From Streptomyces sp. NP-1717 (lineage in GTDB: Bacteria; Actinomycetota; Actinomycetes; Streptomycetales; Streptomycetaceae): 52,064 bases of DNA. Where the stretch lies: positions 1-52,064 of the forward strand of contig NZ_JAAPBF010000032.1 in NCBI RefSeq assembly GCF_022695985.1, written 5' to 3'. The notes beneath the pieces are model-generated. The model was given only the letters and a program-made list of their open reading frames with translations, was not told the origin of the DNA and made no database searches. Of the stretch, positions 33,908 through 42,257 are shown piece after piece (position 1 is the first letter of the stretch; every line of letters starts with the position of its first letter). The position numbers were made by a program, and so were the translations under genes.

Positions 33908-33954
33908 CTCAATGACCCCGACCAGCATGTTTGCTGCCGATCGGGGCCGTTGAG
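33908..33954 (-). terminator. terminator of int
   Basis: Imperfect inverted repeat CTCAATGACCCCGA (33908-33921) with TCGGGGCCGTTGAG (33941-33954), 13 of 14 pairs including one G-T, directly behind the integrase stop. Confidence 0.6.
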
Positions 33955-33957
33955 AGG

Positions 33958-35217
33958 CTACTGGGCCGCCTGGGGGCCGTGATCATGGTCCACGGGCGGC
34001 CTGTAGAGGGCCTCAACGGCCTTGCGGGTGCGCCCCTCGCTGCTCGGCATGAGGTGCGTATAGATCCGGAGAGTGAAGCCGGGATCACTGTGCCCCAAGT
34101 AGGAACTTAGGGCCCTGATGTTCTCACCCGCGTCCAGCAGGACGGACGCGTAGAAGTGCCTCAGCGCGTGCATGCCGTCCTCCGGGGCCGCCGCGTACCG
34201 CTCGCCTTCCTCGGGTTCCGGGATGATGCCTACGGCGGCAAGAGCGGGCTTCCACATGAAGTCGTTGAAGTAGCTCACCCGCACGTGGTTGCCCGACGCT
34301 CCGGTGAAGATGAGCGACTTCGTGACGGGCGGCCCGTCAGGGGTTCGCCACGGCAGCGTGACCTTGACCGGCGGGAAGCGTTCCGAGTGCTCACGGAGTG
34401 CGGAGCCCACGGCCTTGGGTAGAGGCACGTCCCGAACTTTGCCGCCCTTGGGCAGGGCGAAGACGAACTTGCCCCGGATGCGCTTGAGTTGATGCCGAAC
34501 TCCGAGCCACTCGCCCTCGTAGTCGAGTTCATCCTCCGAGAGACCGAAGACTTCTCCCTGACGCAGACCGCATCCGCCGGCCGCATCCACCGTGGCTCGC
34601 AGATGCTCGGGCAGCGCGGCGCGCACACCGAAGACCTGGGATGACGTCCACGGGCTCACTCGTGGTGGGGCTGCTTTCGGAATCTGCACCGACCGTGCGC
34701 GGCAGGGGTTCTTGGCGAGCAGGGCGTCATCGACGGCCGCGCTGAGGGCGGCGGAAACGGTCCCGAAGATGATCCGACGGTGGGAGGAAGCGGGAACGAC
34801 GGCTTCCAGCTTGCCCAGCCACGTGCGGATGTGGCCAGGCTGGAAGGAGGCGAGCGGACGCGTTCCGATGTACGGGTACGCGTGCAGCCGCAAGCGACGC
34901 TCGGCAGCCTCACGGCTGTTGATCTCAGTCGTATGGGTGGCTACCCACTTCTCCGCGAACTGCTGAAAAGTGATCCGTGCGGCCCGAGGGTCGATGTACT
35001 GGCCGCGCGACATGTCGGCGGCTGTCTCGTTCAACCACCCCTCAGCAAGCCGCCGTTGCCTGTCAGGGAATGACTTGCTCTTCTCGGTGCCGTCCGGACC
35101 GACGTACCGGGCGCGGTAGCGCATACCCGTTCCGTGCCGGTCGGTCTTGACGCGGCGGGACTTACCCTCAGCGCCGGTTTCGGTCTTGTACCAGCGGTCT
35201 TGGATGTGGCCTGCCAT
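33958..35217 (-). CDS. int: AICE tyrosine-recombinase integrase
   Basis: 419 residues, AGGAG before ATG 35217. An AP2-like arm-binding start (RYRARYVGPDGTEKSKSFPDRQRRLAEGW), a core-binding domain (about 75-170; FQQFAEKWVATHT) and the catalytic domain follow. Catalytic residues are present: Arg in GCGLRQGEVFGL, HALRHFYAS (HxxR), GHSDPGFTLRIYTHL (His and nucleophile Tyr). It joins attP with the 3' end of pmt and, with Xis, reverses this. The gene lies next to attL, as usual for AICEs, and is last in the minus-strand series after rep and xis. Confidence 0.93.
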   Translation of the reverse strand: MAGHIQDRWYKTETGAEGKSRRVKTDRHGTGMRYRARYVGPDGTEKSKSFPDRQRRLAEGWLNETAADMSRGQYIDPRAARITFQQFAEKWVATHTTEINSREAAERRLRLHAYPYIGTRPLASFQPGHIRTWLGKLEAVVPASSHRRIIFGTVSAALSAAVDDALLAKNPCRARSVQIPKAAPPRVSPWTSSQVFGVRAALPEHLRATVDAAGGCGLRQGEVFGLSEDELDYEGEWLGVRHQLKRIRGKFVFALPKGGKVRDVPLPKAVGSALREHSERFPPVKVTLPWRTPDGPPVTKSLIFTGASGNHVRVSYFNDFMWKPALAAVGIIPEPEEGERYAAAPEDGMHALRHFYASVLLDAGENIRALSSYLGHSDPGFTLRIYTHLMPSSEGRTRKAVEALYRPPVDHDHGPQAAQ

Positions 35218-35241
35218 GGGTGGGCTCCTTGGGCAGCAGTG

Positions 35242-35274
35242 CGGCCAGGGGCGAGCAGTGCTCGCCCCTGGCCG
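35242..35274 (-). promoter_or_regulatory. stem-loop between xis and int
   Basis: Perfect 16-bp arms (35242-35257, 35259-35274) around a single base, 25 nt before the int start codon and 13 nt after the xis stop. There is no T-tract; it may attenuate or stabilise the int mRNA. Confidence 0.65.
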
Positions 35275-35286
35275 TGTGGTGGGGTG

Positions 35287-35481
35287 TCAGGCCGCGTCTT
35301 GGGCCATGCGGTCGTTGGTGTAGGCGCGGACTGCGGTGGGGTCGTATCGGATGTGTTTGCCGATGCGGAATCCGGGCGGTCCGGTCCGCTTCTTGCGCCA
35401 CTGGTAGACGGTCTCTTTGGGGACTTTGAAGATCCTGGCGATGTCGTCGGGAGTGAGGAACTCGTCAGGAAGTACGGCCAT
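35287..35481 (-). CDS. xis: excisionase / MerR-type HTH protein
   Basis: 64 residues from ATG 35481 (GGAGGCGAG directly upstream; preferred over ATG 35502, which has no such site). It is a single winged helix: LTPDDIARIFKVPKETVYQWRKKRTGPPGFRIGKHIRYDP (split here for reading), the helix_turn_helix_17 form used by AICE and phage excisionases. It should bend attachment-site DNA and direct Int to excision. Located between the iteron region and int. Confidence 0.88.
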   Translation of the reverse strand: MAVLPDEFLTPDDIARIFKVPKETVYQWRKKRTGPPGFRIGKHIRYDPTAVRAYTNDRMAQDAA

Positions 35482-35536
35482 CTCGCCTCCGTGTGCCTTC
35501 ATGCCTGGCCTGTGCGTGTCCGAGGTTCGGATTTCT

Positions 35537-35740
35537 GCGTCACCGCGTCATCTGCGTCATCTAGGGCTCTGACCTGCTGGTTTGGGTGACGCGGCGGGTC
35601 GGGGCTGCGTCACCGGTGCGTCATCGGCTGCGTCACCGGGTGACGCAGGTGACGCAGGATGACGCAGAGCCGACCGTCTGCGTCACCGCTGTCGGCGCAG
35701 GTCAGCGGTCGTTTTCCGGTCCGGGTGACGCAGGTGACGC
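35537..35740. repeat. iteron array, probable replication origin of the AICE
   Basis: Thirteen copies of GCGTCA/TGACGC in 204 bp: direct at 35537, 35545, 35554, 35607, 35618, 35630, 35680; inverted at 35587, 35641, 35650, 35660, 35726, 35735. Most extend to CTGCGTCA or TGACGCAG, spaced 8-12 bp within groups. The array lies directly after rep, in a 425-bp gap (35482-35907) without genes. Iterons beside a Rep gene mark an origin; operator sites for Xis are an alternative. Confidence 0.7.
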
Positions 35741-35848
35741 AGCGTCTTCCTTCTTAGGACAAAGAAGGGGCTGTCTGTAGTAGTTCGGTGCGCCTCAAAG
35801 CGCGATGAAGGGGCCGCTTCGCGGCGCGACCTTGGGGCGGCGTTCCGC

Positions 35849-35886
35849 CGAACAGCAAGAGGAGCACGTGCTCCTCTTGCTGTTCG
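35849..35886. terminator. 38-bp perfect palindrome after rep
   Basis: Two 19-bp arms with no spacer (35849-35867, 35868-35886), 21 bp behind the rep stop. It can act as terminator of the rep transcript or as a cruciform at the edge of the origin region. Confidence 0.65.
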
Positions 35887-35907
35887 TCTGAGCGCGCGCG
35901 TTCGCGG

Positions 35908-37389
35908 TCAGAACGCCTGCTGCTGTTCGTGTGGGGGCAGGGTCAGGGCGGCCGTGCGGGTCATTTCGAGGTAGCGGCCCGCCTTGGTGCGGCCGGAGTC
36001 GATGAGCACGCCCCTGGCCGCCAGGGTGGGCTGGAGGCGCTTGAGCCGGTCGGAGAGGACTTTTCCGGTGGTGGGCCACCCTTTGGGCAGGGAGCGCAGT
36101 TCGTCGCCGCTGTAGAGGCGGCTGAGGCAGGACAGCCACTCGGTGGACGTCATCTGCTGTGCCGCGCACGGCTCGATGGTCTCGGCATGGCGGAGGACGG
36201 TCTGCGCGAGTAGGTCACCCTCGATCACGTCGTCGTTCAGGTCGTCCAGGCTCGCCCGGTACGCGGGCAGAGCCCCGAGGCCGGTCGCCGCGTCGAGCTG
36301 CGCGCAAAGGTGCGCGAAGTCCGCCATCCGCAGATCGGTCGGCGTCTCCGCCTCAACGGCGCGGACCTTGGCCGCGAGGTCCAGGAGCGAGCCGAGAACC
36401 ACGGGCAGCACCTGCGCGTACTCCGCCCACAACTCGGCCTCGGTGCGCCTGACTCGGGGGCGTTCCAACCGCAGCGGCAACAGCCGCTCCGCCAGGTCCG
36501 GGCGGATGACGCCGACGTCGATACCGGTCAGCAGGAGCGGCCGGCGGTAGCCGACGCGGAACACGTCCCCGTCGGTGAACAGGGCCCGCTTCACGCTCTC
36601 GGCGCCGGTCACGATGCAGCACATGGCGTCGGACAGGTCCGGCGTCATGTGGGACAGGTTGTCCAGCGCGGTGACCCACCCTGCTGCGACGGCGGCGATG
36701 AGGTTTTCCTCGTCCTTGGGTGCCCGGCGCAGGTCGCCGCTCATGCCCTCGATGATCCGCACGAGCATCCGCCCACCGGTGGACTTGCCCGCGCCCTGTG
36801 GCCCGGTGAGGAACGGCGCGGGCACGGGAACGGACGGTCCGAGGCAGCCGATGAGCCAGGCCAGTGCCAGGCACTCGGTCTCTGCGGTGGCGAAGTTGCA
36901 CAGCCGCATCAGGAGGTCGATGCCCTTGCCGTCGGTGTCCTTGACGGGCAGGGGCAGTTCCCCGGTGAGCTGTGTACGGCGCCAGCACACCTCACGCGGG
37001 TCCGGAGTGACGATGTCCCACCCGGTGGGGTGGATGCGCACGGACTTCCCATCGTCGCGCCCGAGGTCCAGCCACGTCACACCGTCGAATCCGGGCGCCA
37101 CGCGGATGTGCACGGGCTGCACGTCCTCGGACAGCGCGAGCGCTTCGATCAGGTCCAACGCCTCTTTGAGCGCCGACCCGTTGAAGACGCCAATGCCGTC
37201 CTTGAACAGGCCGACCATGAGTTCCTGCCGGTGGCTGCCCGTCGTGCCCTGCGAGCGGATCGGACGGGCCACGGGGTGGCCGTTCTTCTGCGCGTACACG
37301 GTCCCGTCGGCGGTGCGGAAGTACCGGAAATGCTCCTGCGCGTAGTCCGCGATGACCTCGCGGGCGGGAGTCTTGTCGTCGTCAGACAT
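35908..37389 (-). CDS. AICE replication protein, helicase/primase-type ATPase
   Basis: 493 residues. An N-terminal region of about 160 residues precedes an ATPase core with Walker A GPQGAGKSTGG (about residue 190) and ALDNLSHM as Walker B candidate; the C-terminal part ends in a winged-helix-like segment (YSGDELRSLPKGWPTTGKVLSDRLKRLQP). It resembles P4-type replicative helicases. The start overlaps the preceding primase-polymerase gene by 8 bp, and together they form the replication module of AICEs that use a Prim-pol rather than a rolling-circle RepSA. The iterons lie downstream. Confidence 0.82.
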   Translation of the reverse strand: MSDDDKTPAREVIADYAQEHFRYFRTADGTVYAQKNGHPVARPIRSQGTTGSHRQELMVGLFKDGIGVFNGSALKEALDLIEALALSEDVQPVHIRVAPGFDGVTWLDLGRDDGKSVRIHPTGWDIVTPDPREVCWRRTQLTGELPLPVKDTDGKGIDLLMRLCNFATAETECLALAWLIGCLGPSVPVPAPFLTGPQGAGKSTGGRMLVRIIEGMSGDLRRAPKDEENLIAAVAAGWVTALDNLSHMTPDLSDAMCCIVTGAESVKRALFTDGDVFRVGYRRPLLLTGIDVGVIRPDLAERLLPLRLERPRVRRTEAELWAEYAQVLPVVLGSLLDLAAKVRAVEAETPTDLRMADFAHLCAQLDAATGLGALPAYRASLDDLNDDVIEGDLLAQTVLRHAETIEPCAAQQMTSTEWLSCLSRLYSGDELRSLPKGWPTTGKVLSDRLKRLQPTLAARGVLIDSGRTKAGRYLEMTRTAALTLPPHEQQQAF

Positions 37390-38248
37390 GGCCCAGTCCC
37401 AACGTGGTCATGGCGTTTGTCCACGCGTCCGTGCAGTGCCGGGGGGATTCGCCCTTGGCCTGCGCGGCGGTGAACAGCCGCGCGGTGTGCGTCTCGGTGA
37501 GGCAGCCGCACCGGCCGTGCGTGGACAGCACAGCGAGGAACACCCGGTACACGGTGGCGTGGACCCCTTCACGCGCCTCTGTGATGCGCTGCTCCGCCAT
37601 GGCGATGCCACGGTCCAGGTACGTGGGTGTGCGGTGCGGGCACTCCCCGCCCCGGACCATGGCGGGCACCGTGACGGCCACCGATCGGGCCGGGGCCGGC
37701 GCCTTCACGGTCAGCGCGCGCACGACGTCCGGCAGGGGCGCCATCGTGCCGGTGCCGGGGCCGAGCCAACGGGCGTAGGACATGGTCGACTTGATGTCGA
37801 CGCCGGGCCGTACGCCGTTGGCGCCCTGCATGGCACCGAGGTAGAGCCAGTGCTCACCCCGGGTCGTGGCCACGGTCCGGGTGGCGGGCAGGCTCGCACG
37901 GGCCCAGGCGATGGCGTCGGCGTTGTCGAGGTCCACGACGGTCAGCCCGGCGCCGCCGGGGTGGTAGGCCACTGCCCGCGCTTCCCGCCACGCCCGCCGC
38001 CACGACGTCGAGTCGAGGACGTTCGGGTCGGTGGTCGCGGCGGCCCAGGCGTGGCACGGAGCCTGGCAGACGCACGCGCCTGCCGTCTTCATGTTCGGCC
38101 GGCCACCGCAGACGTTGTTACGGCAGGCCGGGCAGTTCCCGAACGGCAGCTTCCCCGCCCGCAGCGGCAGCACCGGCACACCGGCGGCGGCCAACTTCAG
38201 GGCATCGGTGAGCAGGCGCTCTCGCCTGATGGGGATCGGTTGAGTCAT
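37382..38248 (-). CDS. bifunctional primase-polymerase (Prim-pol)
   Basis: 288 residues, GGAGAC before ATG 38248. Cysteine clusters CPACRNNVCGG and CVCQAPCH near the N-terminus, then the archaeo-eukaryotic primase core with VVDLDNADAI (catalytic Asp pair) and TTRGEHWLYLG (His), and a C-terminal cysteine/histidine segment GRCGCLTETHTARL. These enzymes prime and extend DNA during replication. Its partner ATPase follows with an 8-bp overlap. A stem-loop stands 37 nt upstream of the start. Confidence 0.87.
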   Translation of the reverse strand: MTQPIPIRRERLLTDALKLAAAGVPVLPLRAGKLPFGNCPACRNNVCGGRPNMKTAGACVCQAPCHAWAAATTDPNVLDSTSWRRAWREARAVAYHPGGAGLTVVDLDNADAIAWARASLPATRTVATTRGEHWLYLGAMQGANGVRPGVDIKSTMSYARWLGPGTGTMAPLPDVVRALTVKAPAPARSVAVTVPAMVRGGECPHRTPTYLDRGIAMAEQRITEAREGVHATVYRVFLAVLSTHGRCGCLTETHTARLFTAAQAKGESPRHCTDAWTNAMTTLGLGHV

Positions 38249-38284
38249 GCTGGGTGTCTCCTGTTCTGAGATGAGCGGAGAACC

Positions 38285-38322
38285 AGGGCGGCCCCGGACT
38301 TTGCCGGTACGGGGGCCGCCCT
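38285..38322 (-). promoter_or_regulatory. stem-loop before the Prim-pol gene
   Basis: 11-bp perfect stem (AGGGCGGCCCC, 38285-38295; GGGGCCGCCCT, 38312-38322) with a 16-nt apical part that holds CCGG...CCGG. It lies 36 nt before the start codon and 8 nt after the previous stop. Confidence 0.65.
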
Positions 38323-38330
38323 CGGTCGTG

Positions 38331-38621
38331 TCAGAAGGGCGGTTCGTTGGAGTAGCCGCCGGGCGTGGCCCACGGGTCGTGGGCGGTGCGGCGGCGACGG
38401 AGCCAGCGGGGGCGGCGGGGCAGGGGGAGCAGGAGGGCGGCCCACTGCGTCCAGCACAGGCAGGGCTCCCATTCGGTGCCGGCGTACTCGCCGGTGTGGT
38501 CGCCGTAGTCGTGCGCGATGCCGCCCTGGCCCTGGCAGTCGGGGCAGTCGGGCCGGGGTGTGTCGGTCAGGATCAGCGCCCGGCGGGGGCAGTGGGTGAC
38601 CTTGATACGGGCTCGGATCAC
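38331..38621 (-). CDS. small cysteine-rich AICE protein
   Basis: 96 residues, GGAGATCCC before ATG 38621. It contains CPDCQGQGG (a DnaJ-type half zinc motif) and CLCWTQWAALLLPLPRRPRWLRRRR, so one small zinc-binding unit and an amphipathic basic segment. Similar small proteins occur between traB and rep in AICEs; the function is not known to me. It stands between the TraB repeat cluster and the replication genes. Confidence 0.7.
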   Translation of the reverse strand: MIRARIKVTHCPRRALILTDTPRPDCPDCQGQGGIAHDYGDHTGEYAGTEWEPCLCWTQWAALLLPLPRRPRWLRRRRTAHDPWATPGGYSNEPPF

Positions 38622-38663
38622 GGGATCTCCTCTCAGAAAGCGGAATGCGCGCGTCGGCGTGGG

Positions 38664-38843
38664 CAGGGAGCGGTGAGCACCCCCTTGGGTGGTGCCTGTG
38701 GAGGGGGTTTCGGGGTGCTGACCTGCGGAGGTTCCCTGAGTCCCTGAGAGATCATGTGTGCAGGTCAGAGCCAGGGATGCGGGTCAGGGAGCGGGGCAGG
38801 GACTTCACCCTGTCTCCCTGACCCGCCGGGGTGTTGCTCCCTG
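38664..38843. repeat. CAGGGA/TCCCTG repeat cluster behind traB, candidate clt
   Basis: Eight copies: CAGGGA at 38664, 38772, 38785, 38797 and TCCCTG at 38733, 38741, 38815, 38838. GCGGGTCAGGGAG (38779-38791) pairs with CTCCCTGACCCGC (38814-38826), with an inner CAGGG/CCCTG hairpin. TraB proteins recognise short repeats in a locus (clt) that is often close to traB; position and repeat content fit. A traB terminator is the competing reading. Confidence 0.55.
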
Positions 38844-40979
38844 TCATCCGGTAGCGGAAGCGGAATCGTCGTCGCCACGGTTGGCGAGCGCCCGCAGGAT
38901 GCGGTCACGGCCGACGACCATCCGCCCGTCGGACTTGTACGGCGCCGCGTCCGCGTCGTCCAGCACGCGGCGAAGGTCGGCGAACGTCCACGAGCCGTAG
39001 GCGTCCTCGCTCAGCGTGGCGAGCCGTTTGATGACGTCCATGGTCAGCACGCGCGGGGAGTCCCCGAGGACGGTGGCGATGTCGGCGAGCGGGTCACGGT
39101 CCTCGCCCCGGTCGATGACGTGCAGGGTGGTGACGCCGTCCCGCAGGGCCTTGGCCCGCTCCGCGATGACCTTCGCGTCGTCGGTGCTGATGTAGTGCGT
39201 GCGCACCGTGAGGGACGACTGCCCCTTGGGAACCTCGATGCCGGAGGACGCGACGACGAGGGTTCCCTGGTCCAGCCCCGGACGCAGCAGGTTCGGGGCG
39301 GCCCCGCCGTCGACGGCCTTGTCGCCCAGCGCCATACGCGCCTGCGACTCCGTGCCCAGCGCGAGGGACGCGCGGGTGTGGGCGCCCTCGCGGACGAGCT
39401 TGGGAAGGTTCTGGTCCGTGGGGTCCTGGGTGCCCTGCCAGAGCAGCACGTTCACCGCACGGCCCTGGTTGTGGATCTTCCGCGCGGCCATGAAGTACCG
39501 GGAGGTGGCGGACGACCCGCCATACGGGCGCTTGTCGTCACCCTTGACCGGGCACATGAACGCGACCTGCGCTTCGTCCACGATGACGATGAGCGCCGGG
39601 AACTGGGTGCCGGGCGGGGCCTGGATGCGGCGGTTCATCTCCTCCACGGCGTCTTCGGCCATCTCCGTGACCTGGATGACGTGATCGTCGGTCGGCCCCT
39701 GGATGAGCCGGGTGGCCAGGCCGTCGAACATGTCCCAGTCGCCCACGCCCTTCAGGTCGCCCATCCAGAACTCCACCGACCGGTCCAGGGCCAGCCACAG
39801 GGCGAGTGCCCGCAGGGCGGCGGTCTTGCCCTGGTTCGACAGTCCGGTGATGAGCAGGTGGCGCTGATACACGCTCAGAGCGGCGAGGTCGCCGCGAAGG
39901 TCCTGCCCCCACGGGGCGCGGCCCTTGGCGTAGTCGGCGGTCATCGTCGTGTCGGTGACCAGCGGGGACGGGCCGATCGGCTCGTCCAGCGCCCCGGAGT
40001 CGGCGATCCACAGCCGCACCGTGCGGGCCGCTTCGGGGATCGTGATGAACACCTCGTGTTCGTGCCGGGCGAGGTTCTCCGCGAGCTTGCGGCGGCGGGA
40101 CTGGACTTCGTTCGTTGCCACCCCGGACGGCAGCGTGACGTCGACCTCGACTCCGCATCCGGCGATCCGGATAGGCCCGAGCATCGACGCGCCGGCGTCG
40201 CCCATGTCCTTGATGGCCGTCCGCAGTGCGGCGACCCCCAGGTCCCGCATCGCGGTGACCACCACGGACGGGGTGATCGGGGCACCCTCGCTGCTGCGGG
40301 CGTTCGCGGGGAGTGCCCACTGGGGTGCGGCCTGGCGCTGACGGCCGACGCCCCACAGGGCGAGCAGACCGAGCCACGGGCCGATGGTGACCAGCGGTCC
40401 CCACACGACAGTGGCGATCATGACAGCCCAGTTCACCAGGTCGATGAAGCCCATGATCGGGGTGCCGATGTCGGCGACGTCACCGGAGTGCACGGCCATG
40501 GCGATACCCAGCCCGAGCAGTCCGCCACCCGTCAGCGCGGTGCCGACAGCGGCGCCCTTGGCGAGGCGAACGGGGGCGGTCAACAGGTCCATACGCCGCT
40601 GATGACGCGCCGCACGGAACGCCCTGCCGCGCTCCTCCCACTCGGCCGCGATCTCGGGCTGTCCGGCCGCTTCGGCGGTGCGGATCATCCGCTCGTACCG
40701 GGCCGCACTGCGGCCGTCCCACGCGCGCCGGGTGACGATCCTCGTTCCCCCAACCACGTACATGCTGTGCCGGACCGCGAGGCGCCCCGCGGTAAGAGTC
40801 CTCTTGTGCGTGACGGCCGTCCGGACCGCGCGACCGGAGCGCACCCACAACGGCGTGACCGGTGTCTGGTCGTCGGTGGGCTTGGCCAGGGAGAGCGGCG
40901 ACTCATGGCCGCCGGGGCGGTGCTCGTTGATGTGGTGGACGGTGGCCACGGCGTTCTCCTGCTCTGTCAGGTCGGTCAT
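38844..40979 (-). CDS. traB: conjugal DNA translocase TraB (FtsK/SpoIIIE family)
   Basis: 711 residues. Four hydrophobic segments in about 95-235, then an FtsK motor with Walker A ITGLSNQGKTAALRAL, Walker B ALIVIVDEAQVAF and an arginine-rich coupling region, and a C-terminal winged helix (LATLSEDAYGSWTFADLRRVLDDAD) that reads short clt repeats. TraB hexamers pump double-stranded plasmid DNA into the neighbouring hypha, the only transfer protein AICEs need. Candidate clt repeats begin immediately behind the stop. A stem-loop stands 40 nt upstream of the start. Confidence 0.93.
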   Translation of the reverse strand: MTDLTEQENAVATVHHINEHRPGGHESPLSLAKPTDDQTPVTPLWVRSGRAVRTAVTHKRTLTAGRLAVRHSMYVVGGTRIVTRRAWDGRSAARYERMIRTAEAAGQPEIAAEWEERGRAFRAARHQRRMDLLTAPVRLAKGAAVGTALTGGGLLGLGIAMAVHSGDVADIGTPIMGFIDLVNWAVMIATVVWGPLVTIGPWLGLLALWGVGRQRQAAPQWALPANARSSEGAPITPSVVVTAMRDLGVAALRTAIKDMGDAGASMLGPIRIAGCGVEVDVTLPSGVATNEVQSRRRKLAENLARHEHEVFITIPEAARTVRLWIADSGALDEPIGPSPLVTDTTMTADYAKGRAPWGQDLRGDLAALSVYQRHLLITGLSNQGKTAALRALALWLALDRSVEFWMGDLKGVGDWDMFDGLATRLIQGPTDDHVIQVTEMAEDAVEEMNRRIQAPPGTQFPALIVIVDEAQVAFMCPVKGDDKRPYGGSSATSRYFMAARKIHNQGRAVNVLLWQGTQDPTDQNLPKLVREGAHTRASLALGTESQARMALGDKAVDGGAAPNLLRPGLDQGTLVVASSGIEVPKGQSSLTVRTHYISTDDAKVIAERAKALRDGVTTLHVIDRGEDRDPLADIATVLGDSPRVLTMDVIKRLATLSEDAYGSWTFADLRRVLDDADAAPYKSDGRMVVGRDRILRALANRGDDDSASATG

Positions 40980-41018
40980 GATGGGTGGTTCCTGCTCTCT
41001 CGAATGAGTGCGGCGGGG

Positions 41019-41063
41019 CCCCGGACGGCCGGCGTTCCTTGGCCGGTAGGCGGCCGTCCGGGG
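41019..41063 (-). promoter_or_regulatory. stem-loop before traB
   Basis: 12-bp perfect stem (CCCCGGACGGCC, 41019-41030; GGCCGTCCGGGG, 41052-41063) with a 21-nt apical part containing TTGGCCGG. It starts 5 nt after the previous stop and ends 39 nt before the traB start. Confidence 0.65.
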
Positions 41064-41068
41064 GTTGG

Positions 41069-41404
41069 TCAGAGTCCGAGCTTCCGCGCGGCCCGCTCCG
41101 TGCGCCTGAGCGTGTCCTCAGCGGTCCGCAGGGCCTTCTTCGCGGCGTCGCGGCCGGACCGGTCGGCGGTCCGCAGTGCCGTCTTCGCGGCGGCCACGGC
41201 GTCCCGGTCGGTGTCCATCTGGCGTCGCATGGCCTTGAGTTCGCGGGCTCCGCGCTCCTCGGCACGGGCGTCGATCCGGTCGATCGTCTTGGCGTGGCGG
41301 GTTGTGGGCGCGTCGGCGGCGGCGTGGCGCACCCCGCCGAACACGGCGCGGGCACGCCGGGCGCGCTCGGAGCGGGTGTAGCTGCGGTAGGTGTCACTCG
41401 ACAT
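41069..41404 (-). CDS. basic coiled-coil AICE protein
   Basis: 111 residues, almost wholly helical with alternating Arg and Ala/Asp/Glu: RSERARRARAVFGG, then ARELKAMRRQMDTDRDAVAAAK and ALRTAEDTLRRTERAARKL. It is probably a rod-like coiled coil, possibly a DNA- or membrane-associated spread protein. Located directly before traB, 16 bp behind the previous gene. Not assigned to a named family. Confidence 0.7.
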   Translation of the reverse strand: MSSDTYRSYTRSERARRARAVFGGVRHAAADAPTTRHAKTIDRIDARAEERGARELKAMRRQMDTDRDAVAAAKTALRTADRSGRDAAKKALRTAEDTLRRTERAARKLGL

Positions 41405-41420
41405 GACGTGTTCTCCCAGG

Positions 41421-41837
41421 TCAGCGGGTCACGGTGAGGGTGCGCTGTTCGCTCAGGTAGTCGGTGATCTCCCGGATGAGGCCGTGGGGGTCGTCCGGGT
41501 CGTCGGGCCCGAGACCGTCATCCGGTCCGTCGTCGTCGGGGTCGTCGCCGCACCACTCGCAGGCGATGTCCGCCCAGATCAGGCCTCGGTCCCACAGGGC
41601 GTGGGCGAGGGAACCGGCGACCGAGACGAGCGCGGACGGGGCGAACACGGCCAGCGCGACGAACGTCGCGGTAGTCGTCAAGGGACGTGCGATCAACAGA
41701 TCGACCACGCAGAACCCGGCGATCCCCAGGAGAGACGCGATCGAGTGCGACCTGTTCAGCAGCACCTGACGCGGGAAGCGGATGATGTCCCGCCACAGGC
41801 ACAGGTAGTCGGCGATCAAGCGAGGCAGATGGTTCAT
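41421..41837 (-). CDS. membrane protein of the spread region
   Basis: 138 residues from ATG 41837 (GAGGG upstream; the longer frame to 41915 lies in the preceding gene). Two hydrophobic segments in about 25-75 (SIASLLGIAGFCVVDLLIA and TATFVALAVFAPSALVSVAGSLA). The C-terminal tail is strongly acidic (DDPDDDGPDDGLGPDDPDD). Position in the chain before traB suggests a role in intramycelial spread. No named family. Confidence 0.7.
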   Translation of the reverse strand: MNHLPRLIADYLCLWRDIIRFPRQVLLNRSHSIASLLGIAGFCVVDLLIARPLTTTATFVALAVFAPSALVSVAGSLAHALWDRGLIWADIACEWCGDDPDDDGPDDGLGPDDPDDPHGLIREITDYLSEQRTLTVTR

Positions 41838-41871
41838 GAGCGGGCCCTCTCGGGTGCGGTGAAACGGCAGG

Positions 41872-42234
41872 TCAGCGCTTGCGGAGCGTCTTCGCGGCGG
41901 CCTTTCCGTCCGCACCGCCCACGCTCTTCACGACGGTGACGACGGCCCAGCCGGTGACGACGACGACCAGGGCGACGACCGCGAGGGACATGGCCATGGA
42001 CGTGATCGCGGCGATGAGCATCGGGCCGAAGTACACGGACGCACCGACGGCGCCGGCGCCGACCCCGGACCCGAGCGCGACGCGCTGAACCGTCCTGTCC
42101 GGGGCGGCCTGGTGGATGTGCACGACCTGAGGCCCCGTCTGCTGCGGCAGGGCGTGCGGGTCGATGTAGGCGTGGGTGCCGTCCGGGAGCTGGACGACCG
42201 TACGCGGGGCGGGCGTTGTGGGAAGGGATTCCAC
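41872..42234 (-). CDS. SpdB-like membrane protein
   Basis: 120 residues from GTG 42234 with GGAGGAAACCC directly upstream; longer frames lack a site. A soluble start (VVQLPDGTHAYIDPHALPQQTG) is followed by two hydrophobic helices (GAGAVGASVYFGPMLIAAI and MAMSLAVVALVVVVTGWAVV) and a basic end (KAAAKTLRKR). Such small two-helix proteins are usual spread (Spd) proteins of Streptomyces plasmids. Confidence 0.7.
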   Translation of the reverse strand: MESLPTTPAPRTVVQLPDGTHAYIDPHALPQQTGPQVVHIHQAAPDRTVQRVALGSGVGAGAVGASVYFGPMLIAAITSMAMSLAVVALVVVVTGWAVVTVVKSVGGADGKAAAKTLRKR

Positions 42235-42257
42235 GGGTTTCCTCCAAGACGTGCAGG

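Noticed and set aside
33110..33928. Long minus-strand open frame through the MITE and attL
   Set aside because: It is out of frame with the credible protein at 33091-33624 and its sequence is Arg/Gly shadow plus MITE DNA.
35537..35740. CRISPR array
   Set aside because: Repeat units are only 6-9 bp, in both orientations and with 1-10 bp spacing, so they are iterons.
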